Part shown: piece after piece, positions 1 through 9,873 of the stretch
Layout: each line of letters opens with the position of its first letter
Position numbering within the stretch: position 1 is the stretch's first letter
NCBI RefSeq assembly: GCF_002575655.3
Contig: NC_053037.3
Span: 453,065,793 to 453,129,792, forward strand
Source of the DNA: Aegilops tauschii subsp. strangulata
Taxonomy: Eukaryota > Streptophyta > Magnoliopsida > Poales > Poaceae
Direction of reading: 5' to 3'
DNA length: 64,000 bases
Program-made: the position numbers and the translations under genes
The notes under the pieces: model-generated
What the model was told of the DNA's origin: nothing
The model's database searches: none
The model's input: the letters and a program-made list of their open reading frames with translations, nothing else

Positions 1-543
1 GCATAAGTTCCTAGGTGAACAGTGGCAAAGAACTGTGCCAGCAAATCTGCATCAAAGTCCTTGTTGAACTGCATGATCCTGAATGTTCAACTGAGAGCAC
101 ATCTGAAGGGCATCACCAAAGTACTCAGGGTCCTTCTCCATAGCATCCGTGTTGATGGAATGAACATTGAAAAAGAGGTTCTTCTTAGCCTTGATCACAT
201 CAAAGTATGTGGCATACTGAAACCGGTTCCATAACGGGCGATTGACAAGATTGGGTTCTTGGTCTTCCTCATATGGGTTGCGCCGACGCCTGTCCCAGAA
301 TTCCTTACTAGACATCTCAGTCACCTTCTTGCCACTTGGCTTCGGTCGGTTGGCAATCTTCTTCTTGCGAGGAGGATTAGCACTTGAGGAAGCACCCCCT
401 GGCGGCGGTGGAGCACTAGAAGAACCACCTGCGGTCTCAGATGAGCGGTACCGCTTTGACGTTGAACGCCCTGGGTTGACACGGCGGACTTGCTGCTCAG
501 GATGTTCATCACCTGGAACCAAACACACGGACACAAGAAACAA
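1..543 (-). pseudogene. 3' accessory (possibly env-like) ORF of element A, partial and frameshifted
   Basis: An open frame runs on the minus strand from 543 to a stop at 52-54. It encodes a basic, Pro/Ser-rich N-terminal part (PPPPGG, RKKKIANRPK) followed by a folded-looking segment (KEFWDRRRRNPYEE, LWNRFQYATYFDVI). Next to the stop, another frame continues to the window edge with FDADLLAQFFATVHLGT. That segment resembles the plant-transposon-associated ORFs I know from grass repeats, so a one-base indel near position 60 probably broke a longer protein. The sequence TTGGTTCCAG/GTGATG just inside the frame (acceptor at about 513) looks like a splice acceptor, so the true start may be a spliced exon. 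The position downstream of pol in a Sirevirus matches the env-like slot. The function is unknown and I see no clear membrane segment in the visible part. Confidence 0.5.
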
Positions 544-595
544 CTAGAAAGAGCGATCAAAGCCAAATAAACACAACAAATATGGATCAATCATG

Positions 596-745
596 TGGTA
601 GGAAACAATGGAACTGGGCATCCAGCGGTAGTACCATGCCTGCCCAGCGGCAGTACCGCACCAGCGGTAGTACCGTGCCCCCCAGCGGTAGTACGGCTCC
701 AGCGGTAGTACCGCGCCATATGAGCGGTAGTACCGCTCGAGACGG
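596..745. repeat. Cluster of GCGGTAGTACCGC imperfect palindromes
   Basis: About six copies of a 13-base imperfect palindrome (arms GCGGTA/TACCGC, central G on the plus strand), some with one substitution, spaced about 15-25 bases apart. The opposite central base (C) is used in the 5' LTR array at 8341-8842. Confidence 0.85.
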
Positions 746-1159
746 GGCACGGAGGATCCATACTGCCGTGGTCAGATCCGGCACTACCGGGGATGCCAAA
801 TTAAAAAATAAACCTACCAAACATCAATCCAAAGAGTCTAGTTGCCTTCTCCATCCTACTCAAGCCTAGATTTGGCCAAAAATCTAGAGATGCAACTACT
901 ATTGCCGCTAAAACGCGAGATCTGAAAACTAGACAAGTAGAGAAGAGGAACGGGGGCAATACCGGCATCCATGGCAAGAGGACGAGGTGGGGATCGACTC
1001 CACCAAAGGAAATGGGAAGGAACGGTCCGGAGACGGAGGGCCGCCGGAGCCCTCCCGCGATGGGATGGCGCTTGAGAGAGAGGAAGAGGAACCAGGGGAC
1101 GAAGCAAATGGGTATGGGGGGAGGAAACCACCCCTGCCCACGACTTAACCCCCTGGCCC

Positions 1160-1258
1160 CGCCCCTCAGCGGTAGTACCATGGTGATGGGCGGTAGTACC
1201 GCTTAGCCACATAAGCGGTAGTACCGCGCCTGCACAATGGTAGTACCGCCCAGCACAA
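1160..1258. repeat. Second cluster of GCGGTAGTACCGC palindromes
   Basis: Four copies of the same imperfect palindrome, in the same orientation as the 596-745 cluster and separated from it by about 400 bases of unrelated sequence. Confidence 0.85.
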
Positions 1259-1548
1259 CTCAAACAAGACTCAACACCTATGGCGTAAAACGGAAGACGG
1301 GAAACAACGGCAAGTAGACCAACAAGAGCACCAGCAAGAGAACAAGAACCATACGCCTCTATACGAGAGGGCGGTGGCCGAGGCCACCTATGTTTGAGTC
1401 CCTTGGTATGGCACCGCGAAGAATTATCCTTGGGCCCATGACCAAAGCTCGTCTTTGAAGCACAAGTACCATCAAAAATGGCTAATGTGAAAGAGTGAGA
1501 TTAGTTTATGCATTATGGGGGGAGGAAGAGTTCATTGAGAGAACAACA

Positions 1549-1558
1549 CTCCCCCTAA
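1549..1558 (-). other. Polypurine-like tract downstream of copia pol
   Basis: On the minus strand TTAGGGGGAG lies about 55 bases after the RT-RNase H stop. No LTR follows it: the next bases do not match the LTR start TGTAAGGGCATA. It is therefore an internal tract. Sireviruses are known for extra polypurine tracts, but that link is inference. Confidence 0.5.
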
Positions 1559-1614
1559 GTCCATGCCTACACCTAGACAAGAATGCACAATGAATGTGAG
1601 GGGTGTGCAAAGGT

Positions 1615-3594
1615 TCAAACCACATTGCTCGAATCAATGATATTTAGCTCATGCCTTAACTCGCGAAATCTTGCTTCATCCAATGGCTTCGTGAAAATAT
1701 CTGCAAGGTTATCATGAGTGTTGACATAGTTGAGCTCGATCTCCCCTCGCCTAATATGATCCCGGATGAAGTGATACCGAATCTCAATATGCTTCGTCTT
1801 GAAGTGTTGCACCGGGTTGAGAGAAATCTTGATGGCACTTTCATTGTCACACCAAAGAGGCACTTTGTCACAAATGACACCGTAATCCTTTAAAGTTTGC
1901 CTCATCCATAAGAGTTGTGCACAGCAACTCCCGGCTGCCACATACTCTGCTTCGGTGGACGAGAGAGACACACAACTTTGCTTTTTAGAAGACCAACTTA
2001 CCAAAGAGGAACCAAGAAATTGGCACCCTCCGGAAGTGGACTTCCTATCCACTTTGTCTCCCACCCAATCGGAGTCCGAATAACCTACAAGCTTGAAGTT
2101 TGCTCCTCTTGGGTACCATAAGCCAAAGTTTGGGGTATGAGCCAAATATCGAAAGATTCGCTTGACCGCCACAAAGTGGCTTTCCTTAGGTGCGGCTTGA
2201 AACCGTGCACAAATTCCCACACTCAACATGATATCCGGTCTAGATGCACAAAGGTAAAGCAAGGATCCAATCATGGAGCGATATACCTTTTGATCCACCG
2301 CTTTACCATTGGGATGAATGTCAAGTTGGCACTTGGTGGGTATTGGAGTGGAAGCCGGCTTGACATCACTTAGCTTGAATATCTTTAGCATGTCTTGAGT
2401 GTATTTGGCTTGGTTGATGAAGGTTCCTTCTCTTCTTTGTTTGATTTCGAATCCGAGAAAGAACTTCAACTCTCCCATCATAGACATCTTGAACTTTGAG
2501 GTCATGAGAGCGGCAAATTCTTCATTGAAGGCTTTGTTAGGGGAACCAAAAATAATATCATCAACATATACTTGGCACACAAACAACTCCCCTTTGACCT
2601 TCTTAGTAAAAAGAGTGGGGTCGATTTTCCCGATTTCGAATCCACGATCTTGTAACAACTCCGTAAGATGCTCATACCACGCACGTGGGGCTTGTTTAAG
2701 GCCATAGAGCGCCTTGTGGAGTTGATACACATGATCAGGGAAATAGGGATCTTCGAACCCGGGGGGTTGTTTAACATATACCAACTCATTTATGGGACCA
2801 TTAAGAAAAGCACTCTTCACATCCATTTGTTGCAATGTGAAATTATGATGAGAAGCATAAGCAATCAACAAACGAATAGATTCAAGGCGAGCGACGGGGG
2901 CAAAGGTTTCACTGTAGTTGATACCCTCGACTTGGGAGTAGCCTTGTGCCACCAAACGAGCCTTGTTGCGAACAATGATTCCATGAGCGTCTTGCTTGTT
3001 CTTGAATATCCACTTGGTTCCAATGACAGTATGATTCCCGGTTGGCCTTGGCACTAATTTCCACACTTGGTTATGTTCGAAGTTGTTGAGTTCTTCATGC
3101 ATGGCATTGAGCCAATCCGGGTCCTCGAGCACTTCATAAACCTTTTGGGGTTCGACACAAGAAACAAACGCATGATGTTCACAATAGTTTGCTAATTGTC
3201 TACGAGTGCTTACCCCCTTTCTTAGGCTTCCAACCACATTCTCCATGAGATGACCTTTGGTGGTGAGCTTGGAAGCGATCTTAGCGGCACGACGCTCCAA
3301 TTCCTCCTCGGAAGTGAAGTGAGGAGGGATTACTTGATAATCTTGAGTGTCGTCTTGAGCTTGTTCTTGATCTTGAACTTGCTCGAGGGGAGGAACTTGA
3401 CCTTGGGCATCATTTGGTGGATCACCACCATCTTGAGGTTGATCTTGCCCTTGATCTTGTTCATGAGGTTGAGGGCCTTCACTTTGTTCTTCGGAAGCGT
3501 GTGGGTCTTGGGTTGGTGATGGCTCCACTTGAGTGGAGCTGTCCTTCTCCTTCGGCCACAAGGGGTTCCTCAATGGGTAGGATATATCCAACAC
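1615..3594 (-). pseudogene. Element A reverse transcriptase-RNase H region of copia Pol
   Basis: This is the C-terminal part of the copia polyprotein, which copies element RNA into DNA. The first 90 or so residues are an acidic Q/D/E/P-rich spacer. The RT follows, with [11 protein letters not shown] (first catalytic Asp) and [10 protein letters not shown] (paired Asp). The RNase H has [14 protein letters not shown] and STEAEYVA. The reading ends in a typical copia tail ([10 protein letters not shown]). The frame is offset from the protease-integrase ORF and overlaps it by 116 bases. Copia Pol is normally one polyprotein, so a small indel near 3530-3540 probably split it. The RT and RNase H domains are uninterrupted otherwise, and the listed start is only where the frame opens. 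Confidence 0.9.
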
Positions 3595-4954
3595 CCATTC
3601 TTCTTATGGCTTGGGGAGGAATTTCATCACCTACATCACAAGTACCACTTTGCTCCACTTGGGAGCCGTTATTCTCATCAAACTCCACGTTACACGTCTC
3701 CTCAATAAGTCCCGTGGACTTATTGAGAACACGGTAAGCATGGGAGTTTGTAGCATAACCAACAAATATGCCCTCATGAGCTCTAGTCTCAAATTTAGAC
3801 AAACGAACACCTTTCTTGAGAATGAAACACTTACACCCGAACACCCGAAAGTACTTGAGGTTGGGCTTGTTACCGGTGAGTATCTCATATGGAGTCTTGT
3901 TCAAGCCTTTGCGGAGATAGAGCCGATTTGAAGCATGACACGCGGTGTTGATGGCTTCGGCCCAAAAGTTGTATGGAGACTTGAACTCCGCCATCATGGT
4001 CCTTGCCGCATCCATCAACGTCCGGTTCTTCCTCTCTGCAACACCATTTTGTTGAGGGGTGTAAGGTGCGGAATATTGATGCTTGATCCCCTCATCACTA
4101 AGAAACTCATCCAGGGTGTAGTTCTTGAACTCGGTGCCGTTGTCACTTCTTATAGTCAAGATCTTTGCATTGTGTTGACGTTGGGCTTCATTTGCAAAGT
4201 CAATGACTGTTTGTTGGGTCTCACTCTTCCTCTTGAAAAAATACACCCAAGTGTATCTAGAATAGTCATCCACAATTACCAAGCAATATTTTCTACCCCC
4301 AAGACTATCAAAGGATGGAGGCCCAAAGAGATCCAAATGAAGGAGCTCCAAGGGCCTCTTCGAGTAAATGAGAGTCGTGGGAGGGTGAGCCTTCTCATGA
4401 AGCTTTCCTTCGATACAAGCACTGCAAGCACGATCTTTAGCAAAACTAACGTTCGTTAGTCTACGGACATGGTCCCCCTTGAGAAGACTTTGCAAAGATC
4501 TCATATTGACATGGGCTAAACGGCGATGCCAAATCCATCCCACGTCAACTTTAGCCATTAGGCATGTCGCGGTCTTTGTGGGTCGCTCCGAAAAGTTAAT
4601 CACATAGAGACCGTTCTCGACATGCCCAAAAAAGGCTACTTTAAGAGTCCTGCTCCACAAGAGGGCCACGGTATCAATATCAAAGAAAGTGGCAAAGCCC
4701 ATGATAGCAAGTTGACGAACGGAAAGTAAATTGTATGCAAGGGACTCAACTAGCATGACCTTCTCGATCGTGAGATCATGAGAAATGACAACTTTGCCGA
4801 GTCCCAATACCTTAGAAGACGAGGCATCACCCCACCCGACATTGGTGGGCATAGATCGAATCTTGTGCACGTCCACCACCAAGTCCTTGCTTCCGGTCAT
4901 ATGATTTGTAGCTCCACTATCGAGCAACCATGATCCCCCACCGGAAGCAAACAC
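3479..4954 (-). pseudogene. Element A protease-integrase region of copia Pol
   Basis: The product starts with an aspartic protease motif (WLLDSGATNHMTG, residues about 8-20). A GAG-pre-integrase zinc-binding segment follows (HRRLAHVN then CSACIEGK, about 140-185). The integrase core shows LLHLDLFGP, IRSDNGTEFKN and NGVAERKNR, the three acidic positions of the DDE triad. Its role is maturation of Gag-Pol and insertion of the cDNA. The frame begins at a GTG directly after an in-frame TAG (4955-4957), and the gag frame ends eight bases upstream in another frame, so normal Gag-Pol linkage is lost in this copy. The C-terminal end runs into the RT frame through a frame change near 3530. Confidence 0.9.
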
Positions 4955-4964
4955 CTACAAGAGA

Positions 4965-7523
4965 TCAATGCTTGGTTTTAGGTACCCATTTTGTAATGGG
5001 TCCTTTGATGTTAGTAACAAGGGTCTTAGGAACCCAAATGGACCATTCAATATACTCATGAGGAGAACCAACAAATTTGGCATAAACATGCCCATCACTT
5101 GCACGACATAACACATAAGAAGGATTAAAATCGCCGGCTTTGTTGGATGGGCTGGAATTGCCCTTCTTGACACCGTCACCCTTCGCATTGTTCTTCTTCT
5201 CCTTGGAAGTACCCTCTCCCTCCTTCACAAAAGTTTGCTTGAGAGGGGGAGGTCGTTTGGTCTTGTCATTCTTCTTCTTCTTGGGCTTGGGTGCGAACCC
5301 AATCCCCTCCTTGGCCACAACTTCCTTTTGGTTTCTCAAAAGGTCGTTGAGGTTCTTCTCACCTTGTATGCATGACACAAGGCCTTTCTCAAGTTGCTCC
5401 TTCAACTTAGCATTCTCCTCAACAAGATGCACATGCTCACAACAAGAGTTAGTAGCATTTGCATTATCAATTAACACCATATGAGGAAAGGTGGCTTTCT
5501 CCTTAGTTAGCTTTACTTGGAGTTGATCATGAGACTCCTTGAGGCTAGCATGAGCACCCTTCAAGACATTGTGAGCCTTGTCGAGAATGTCAAACTCCTC
5601 TTTAAGTCTAGCAAGATCAACCCCAAATTTTGCCTTCTCGGAGTTTAGCACACGAGACACAACAAGAGCATGATCAAGATCTTCCTTTAACTTAGCATGA
5701 TCATCGTTGTATGACTCCTCAAGAGCCAAACGAAGACCACGCTCTTCGTCAAGAGCATTGGAAAGATCCGAAATCTCATCGGCATAGTCACGACTATGCC
5801 CCTCCATCTTAGAGATGGTATCTTCGTGAGCCTCGATCATGTCATTGGCTTCACCAAGTTGTTCCAAGAGAGCAACGAAGTGCTTCTTGGATTTACCCTT
5901 GAGTTTACTCATAAAGATCTCAAACTCATTTTCCTCCACATTTGTCCCCTCATGTTCATCAATGCTATCCGTCGAAGAAGGATGATTAATGATGGTAGTT
6001 TTAATGTTGGAGGTTACCTTATTGGTGGCTTTAGCCATGAGGCACTTGGCGGTGATGTTCTCATTGGGTGAGTCGAAGAGAGACACCCGTGGAGTCTTCG
6101 CAATGGCAACGGAGGCCGTGGCAACCGACTCACCCTCTTCATCATCGTCATCATCCTCATTGTACTCTTCTTGTACCACCAACGCCTTGGGAGGAGTCTT
6201 CTTGGTGAAGTTGCTCTTGTTGGGGAACGACTTGGCCTTGTCTTTTCTAATGAGCTTGCCACCATTGTCTTCCCTCTTCTCGTAAGGGCACTCCGCAACA
6301 AAGTGGCTCACATTGCCACAATTGAAGCAAGTCCTCACCCATTGCTTGCCCTTTGCGCCACTTGAATTGCTCTTGTTGAAGTTTGGCCTTGTGTTCTTCT
6401 TGCTCCAAAATTGCCTTGAAGCAAGAGCCATGTGTTCATGATAGGCATACTTCGTATCTTCGAGGTTGCCCTCTTCTTCTTCCTCTTCATCCTCTTCCTC
6501 CATACTAACCTTGGCCTTTAGAGCAAGGTTGGGCTTCTTTACTCTTTGAGAACGAAGAACCGCATTGTCGGCGGTCTTTTCCAAGATGCTCATAGCAACA
6601 AATTCATCCAACACTTCACATGATGACAAGGAGTGGAAGTCCGGCCTTTGACGAATTACGGAGGACATGGCTTTGTGGTAGGGCATCATTGCCTTGAGGA
6701 ATTTGCGCTTGATCCAATTGGCATCCGTGTCTTTACTTCCATGATCTCGAAGAGAGACCGCGAGTTTGGTTACTCTCCGAAAAAGCTCGCGAGGTTCTTC
6801 ATCTTCTTCCATTGCAAACTCGTCGGCTTCATCTTGCACCACTTCATAGTTGGAGCGTTGAATGCTTGCGCTTCCGCGATAAAGGGAAACAACTTGGAGC
6901 CAAGCATCTTTGGCCATAGTGTATGGCCGGAGATGAGGAAGATCTTCGGGTGGGATTGCTTCTTGGATGATGAAGAGAGCATTCTCATTGAATTGATGAT
7001 CCACAACTTCTCTAGGAGTGAAGTTACTTCGGTCATGCGGATAAAAACCCTCTTCAATGATTCTCCAAAGGTTAGTGTTCACATGATTTAAATGACGCTT
7101 AAAACGATAGACCCAAGAATCAAAATCTACATTCTTCTCAATCTTAGGGGCCGGGCCGGCATGATTCAAATGAGTGGAAGGGAGCGGTCCACCATAGACA
7201 GGTGGAGGTTCCACATGGGCAAAGATGCCGGTCCCATTTTTATCACTAGAAAAAGGAGCTTTCTCGCTAGAAGCTTCCCCCTTGTCGGAGGTAGCATCTG
7301 TCACCTTGTTAGCGGGATCACCCACTTTCAACGGTGCGGTGGTAAGTTTAAGCCCTTCTAAGAATTTATTCAACATGCTTTCGACCTTGGTCGTCATGGA
7401 GGTTTTCAATGTGTCCAACGCCACATTGAATTCCTCACGAGAGACCGCGGTTCCCCCATCTCCCGTAGACGAGACTGGATTCTCACCGGAGTGCTCCTCC
7501 ACACCGTCTACGACGTCAACCAT
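4965..7523 (-). CDS. Element A Gag, Sirevirus type, long with coiled coil
   Basis: An uninterrupted frame of 852 residues encodes the particle protein. A gag core of the copia type lies at about 120-330 (FDSWVYRFKRHL, ELFRRVTKLAVSLRDHG). A CX2CX4HX4C zinc knuckle (CFNCGNVSHFVAEC) follows at about 396-410. Acidic runs flank it. From about 540 to 730 the protein is a heptad-rich Leu/Glu/Lys segment that should form a coiled coil. The tail is Lys-rich and ends in WVPKTKH. This is much longer than a typical copia gag, and such long C-terminal extensions are typical of Sireviruses. The start ATG lies about 40 bases from the primer site, so it is probably genuine. The TGA stop is followed by a different frame for pol. 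Confidence 0.88.
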   Translation of the reverse strand: MVDVVDGVEEHSGENPVSSTGDGGTAVSREEFNVALDTLKTSMTTKVESMLNKFLEGLKLTTAPLKVGDPANKVTDATSDKGEASSEKAPFSSDKNGTGIFAHVEPPPVYGGPLPSTHLNHAGPAPKIEKNVDFDSWVYRFKRHLNHVNTNLWRIIEEGFYPHDRSNFTPREVVDHQFNENALFIIQEAIPPEDLPHLRPYTMAKDAWLQVVSLYRGSASIQRSNYEVVQDEADEFAMEEDEEPRELFRRVTKLAVSLRDHGSKDTDANWIKRKFLKAMMPYHKAMSSVIRQRPDFHSLSSCEVLDEFVAMSILEKTADNAVLRSQRVKKPNLALKAKVSMEEEDEEEEEEGNLEDTKYAYHEHMALASRQFWSKKNTRPNFNKSNSSGAKGKQWVRTCFNCGNVSHFVAECPYEKREDNGGKLIRKDKAKSFPNKSNFTKKTPPKALVVQEEYNEDDDDDEEGESVATASVAIAKTPRVSLFDSPNENITAKCLMAKATNKVTSNIKTTIINHPSSTDSIDEHEGTNVEENEFEIFMSKLKGKSKKHFVALLEQLGEANDMIEAHEDTISKMEGHSRDYADEISDLSNALDEERGLRLALEESYNDDHAKLKEDLDHALVVSRVLNSEKAKFGVDLARLKEEFDILDKAHNVLKGAHASLKESHDQLQVKLTKEKATFPHMVLIDNANATNSCCEHVHLVEENAKLKEQLEKGLVSCIQGEKNLNDLLRNQKEVVAKEGIGFAPKPKKKKNDKTKRPPPLKQTFVKEGEGTSKEKKNNAKGDGVKKGNSSPSNKAGDFNPSYVLCRASDGHVYAKFVGSPHEYIEWSIWVPKTLVTNIKGPITKWVPKTKH

Positions 7524-7560
7524 ACTCTTTGGACGGTAAAGTCCTTAATAAAGAGACGAG

Positions 7561-7572
7561 GCTCTGATACCA
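7561..7572 (-). other. Element A primer binding site (initiator tRNA-Met)
   Basis: On the minus strand TGGTATCAGAGC, the usual plant retrotransposon site complementary to the 3' end of initiator tRNA-Met, lies two bases from the LTR end. It fixes the element's orientation. Confidence 0.95.
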
Positions 7573-7574
7573 AT

Positions 7575-9149
7575 TGAAAGGATCGATATAGTTGACTAGA
7601 GGGGGGTGAATAGGCAACTAACAATTTTTAGCTTTTCTTTATCAAATTAAAATTTGCATCAAAATAGGTAGTCTAGATATGCAACTAAGTGGGCAACCTA
7701 TATGATGCAATGACAACAAGCTCGCAAGCAAATAAGAGATATAACACGAGTAAACTTGCGAAAGTAAAGGAACGAGATAACCAAGAGTGGAGCCGGTGAA
7801 GACGAGGATGTGTTACCGAAGTTCCTTCCTTTTGAGGGGAAGTACGTCTCCGTTGGAGCGGTGTGGAGGCACAATGCTCCCCAAGAAGCTACTAGGGCCA
7901 CCGTATTCTCCTCACGCCCTCACACAATGCGAGATGCCGTGATTCCACTATTGGTGCCATTGAAGGCGGCGACCGGACCTTTACAAACAAGGTTGGGGCA
8001 ATCTCCACAACTTAACTGGAGGCTCCCAACGACACCACAAAGCTTCACCACAATGGACTATGGCTCCGCGGTGACCTCAACCGTCTAGGGTGCTCAAACA
8101 CCCAAGAGTAACAAGATCCGCCAGGGATAGGTGGGGGGAATCAAATTTCTCTTGGTGGAAGTGTAGATCGTGGCCTTCTCAACCAATCCCGAGCAAATCA
8201 ACAAGTTTGATTGGCTAGGGAGAGAGATCGGGCGAAAATGGAGCTTGGAGCAACAATGGAGCTTTTGGGGGAAGAGGTGAGTAAACTTTGGGGAAGAAGA
8301 CCCCCTTATATAGTGGGGGGAACAAACCAACCGTTACCCCCACTTCTGGCCCGCAGAGAGCGGTACTACCGCTGGGCCAGCGGTACTACCGCTTGCCACT
8401 ATAAGCGGTACTACCGCTCCTCCTCGCGGTACTGCCGCTTGGCCTAGAGCGGTACTACTGCGGTGGGAGGGTGGTACTACCGCATACGAGCGGTACTACG
8501 GCCCCCCACTGCCGCGGCTAGTACCGTAAAACCCGACACGAAAAAAGAGCCCTCGAATCGAGGCGGTACTAGCACGAGACCACCGCGGTACTACGGCTGG
8601 GGGCTACCAGTGGTACTACTGCTCTGGAGCGGTACTACCGCTCCCAGAGCGGTACTACCGCTTGTAGCACCCAAGCGGTACTACCGCTCCGTCCCGCGGT
8701 ACTACCGCTGGGACCAGAGAGAGCACACAGTTGGGGGCTAACAGCGGTACTACTGCTCTGGAGCGGTACTACCGCTTGTAGCACCCAAGCGGTACTACTG
8801 CTCCGGCCGGCGGTACTACCGCTGGGACCACAGAGAGCACACTGAGAAGAGAAACGAGCCCATCATCGAAACGGAAGGGCTCGGAGGGAGGGGCAAAGGA
8901 AGTGTACGTGATGATTCCGCCCTAGCCTTTCCAAAACGGACCCCCTCTTGATAGAACGGTGATCCCTATGAAACTAGTCCACCAAACTAATTCGAAAGGA
9001 CTACACCGTCTTCGCTTCAAGCTCTGAGGGGAGGGAATCGTCTCGTGCCAAAAGGATGAATCTCTGAAAAACACTCAATGCACACAATTAGTCCGCAAAA
9101 GCATTGCCATCAATCACCAAAACATCTTAGGGAAAAATATGCCCTTACA
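7575..9149 (-). repeat. Element A 5' LTR
   Basis: 1575 bases, starting TG and ending CA on the minus strand (TGTAAGGGCATA at 9149; CTTTCA at 7575), next to the primer site. The stretch near 9100 reads TTTTGGTGATTGATGGCAA on the minus strand, a sequence I associate with Sirevirus LTRs. The first bases beyond it are ATCGT (9150-9154). The matching left TSD is off the window. Confidence 0.88.
8341..8842. repeat. Array of GCGGTACTACCGC imperfect palindromes in the 5' LTR
   Basis: About eighteen full or one-mismatch copies of the 13-base unit, with central C on the plus strand. Within it about 8597-8730 and about 8731-8841 are a tandem duplication: both carry the phrases CTCTGGAGCGGTACTACCG, TTGTAGCACCCAAGCGGTA and GGGACCA...GAGAGCACAC. 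The second unit is shorter by about one palindrome. Confidence 0.9.
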
Positions 9150-9873
9150 ATCGTCCTTATATTCATCAGTCTTGCTATAAGTCGCAGTCGATGCTATATA
9201 GGTCCGTCGGATCTTACATCAAGATCCGTGCAGAACTTTCTTTTTAGATTTTCTTTTCTTTCTCTTAAATCTCAGTCGAGTGAGACATAGCCACGCCATG
9301 AAATAGGGGCTTGGGCACCATTAATGGAGACGTTGGGAGGGAGGTGGGCGGCGGATAGAGGACAAAGGTCTCTCCTCCCAATGAGCATGCGCAGGGGTCT
9401 AATCGCACGCCTCCCGTACTCAAATAGCTACCCCGCACGGCACCTCCTAGCCAATAAAAAAATGGGATGCGTGGCGGCATGTAAATGGTAAGTTGAACGC
9501 CCACGGTTTCAATAATACTTGTGTTTCCGATTTGTAACGTGGCAGCACTTGTTCCAAAATGACTTTGTTGATTGTTAATGTGTGCGCCTTCACAAATTGG
9601 ACAAAAAAATTACCACAACATGTTGGTGCCATGTCATGACACCATGCCAAGTTTCATAATTTTCAGGTGAGTTTTGGATTTACGGGAATTTTAAAACCAA
9701 GTTTATCAATGTTTCCAGCCGAGCCAAGACGCCCAGATGTTTGAATTCCATTCCCACTTCTTCCATGGGACCTAGAAATTCGCCCAAGTACACATAAATG
9801 ATTTTCCAACTAACTTTTGCGCACTGGAGCATGCACTTGTACTTCAAATTTGAATTATGTGCATTAAATGCCT
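9150..9873. other. Unassigned sequence between element A and the Angela-type LTR
   Basis: No coding sequence and no clear retrotransposon domain. It looks like old, diverged repeat DNA. A possible small inverted-repeat element occupies 9172-9290. Confidence 0.5.
9172..9290. mobile_element. Possible MITE-like element with imperfect terminal inverted repeats
   Basis: The left end (CTATAAGTCGCAGTCGA) and the reverse complement of the right end (CTATGTCTCACTCGACTGAG) are imperfectly similar over about 18 bases. I associate the AAGTCGCAGTCGA / CAGTCGAGTGAGA pair with short Triticeae DNA transposons. No clean target duplication was found, so this is tentative. Confidence 0.35.

Larger units (their letters stand above)
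544..1614 (-). other. Non-coding 3' region of element A between pol and the accessory ORF
   Basis: No supported coding sequence. The stretch holds two clusters of imperfect palindromes, a GC-rich part around 1010-1160 and a polypurine-like tract next to the pol stop. Open frames across the GC-rich part have no recognisable domain. Confidence 0.6.
1..9149 (-). mobile_element. Element A: Sirevirus-type Ty1/copia retrotransposon, 3' end beyond window
   Basis: Read on the minus strand the order is 5' LTR (9149-7575), primer site, gag, protease-integrase, RT-RNase H, a polypurine-like tract and the start of a further ORF. Integrase before RT is the copia order. The long gag with a zinc knuckle and coiled coil, the extra 3' ORF, and an LTR that starts TGTAAGGGCATA and contains short imperfect palindromes all suggest the Sirevirus lineage (Maximus-like in wheat). 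The 3' LTR and left TSD are not in the window. Several frame breaks make this copy non-functional as it stands. Confidence 0.85.

Noticed and set aside
596..1258. Regularly spaced palindromes considered as a CRISPR array
   Set aside because: Units are imperfect, spacers are irregular, and the DNA is from a plant retrotransposon.
801..1263. 126- and 135-codon minus frames beyond the Sirevirus pol
   Set aside because: Overlapping frames in a low-complexity stretch with palindromes; no domain.
1549..1558. Taken as the polypurine tract just before a 3' LTR of element A
   Set aside because: The following sequence does not match the 5' LTR start, so no LTR begins here.
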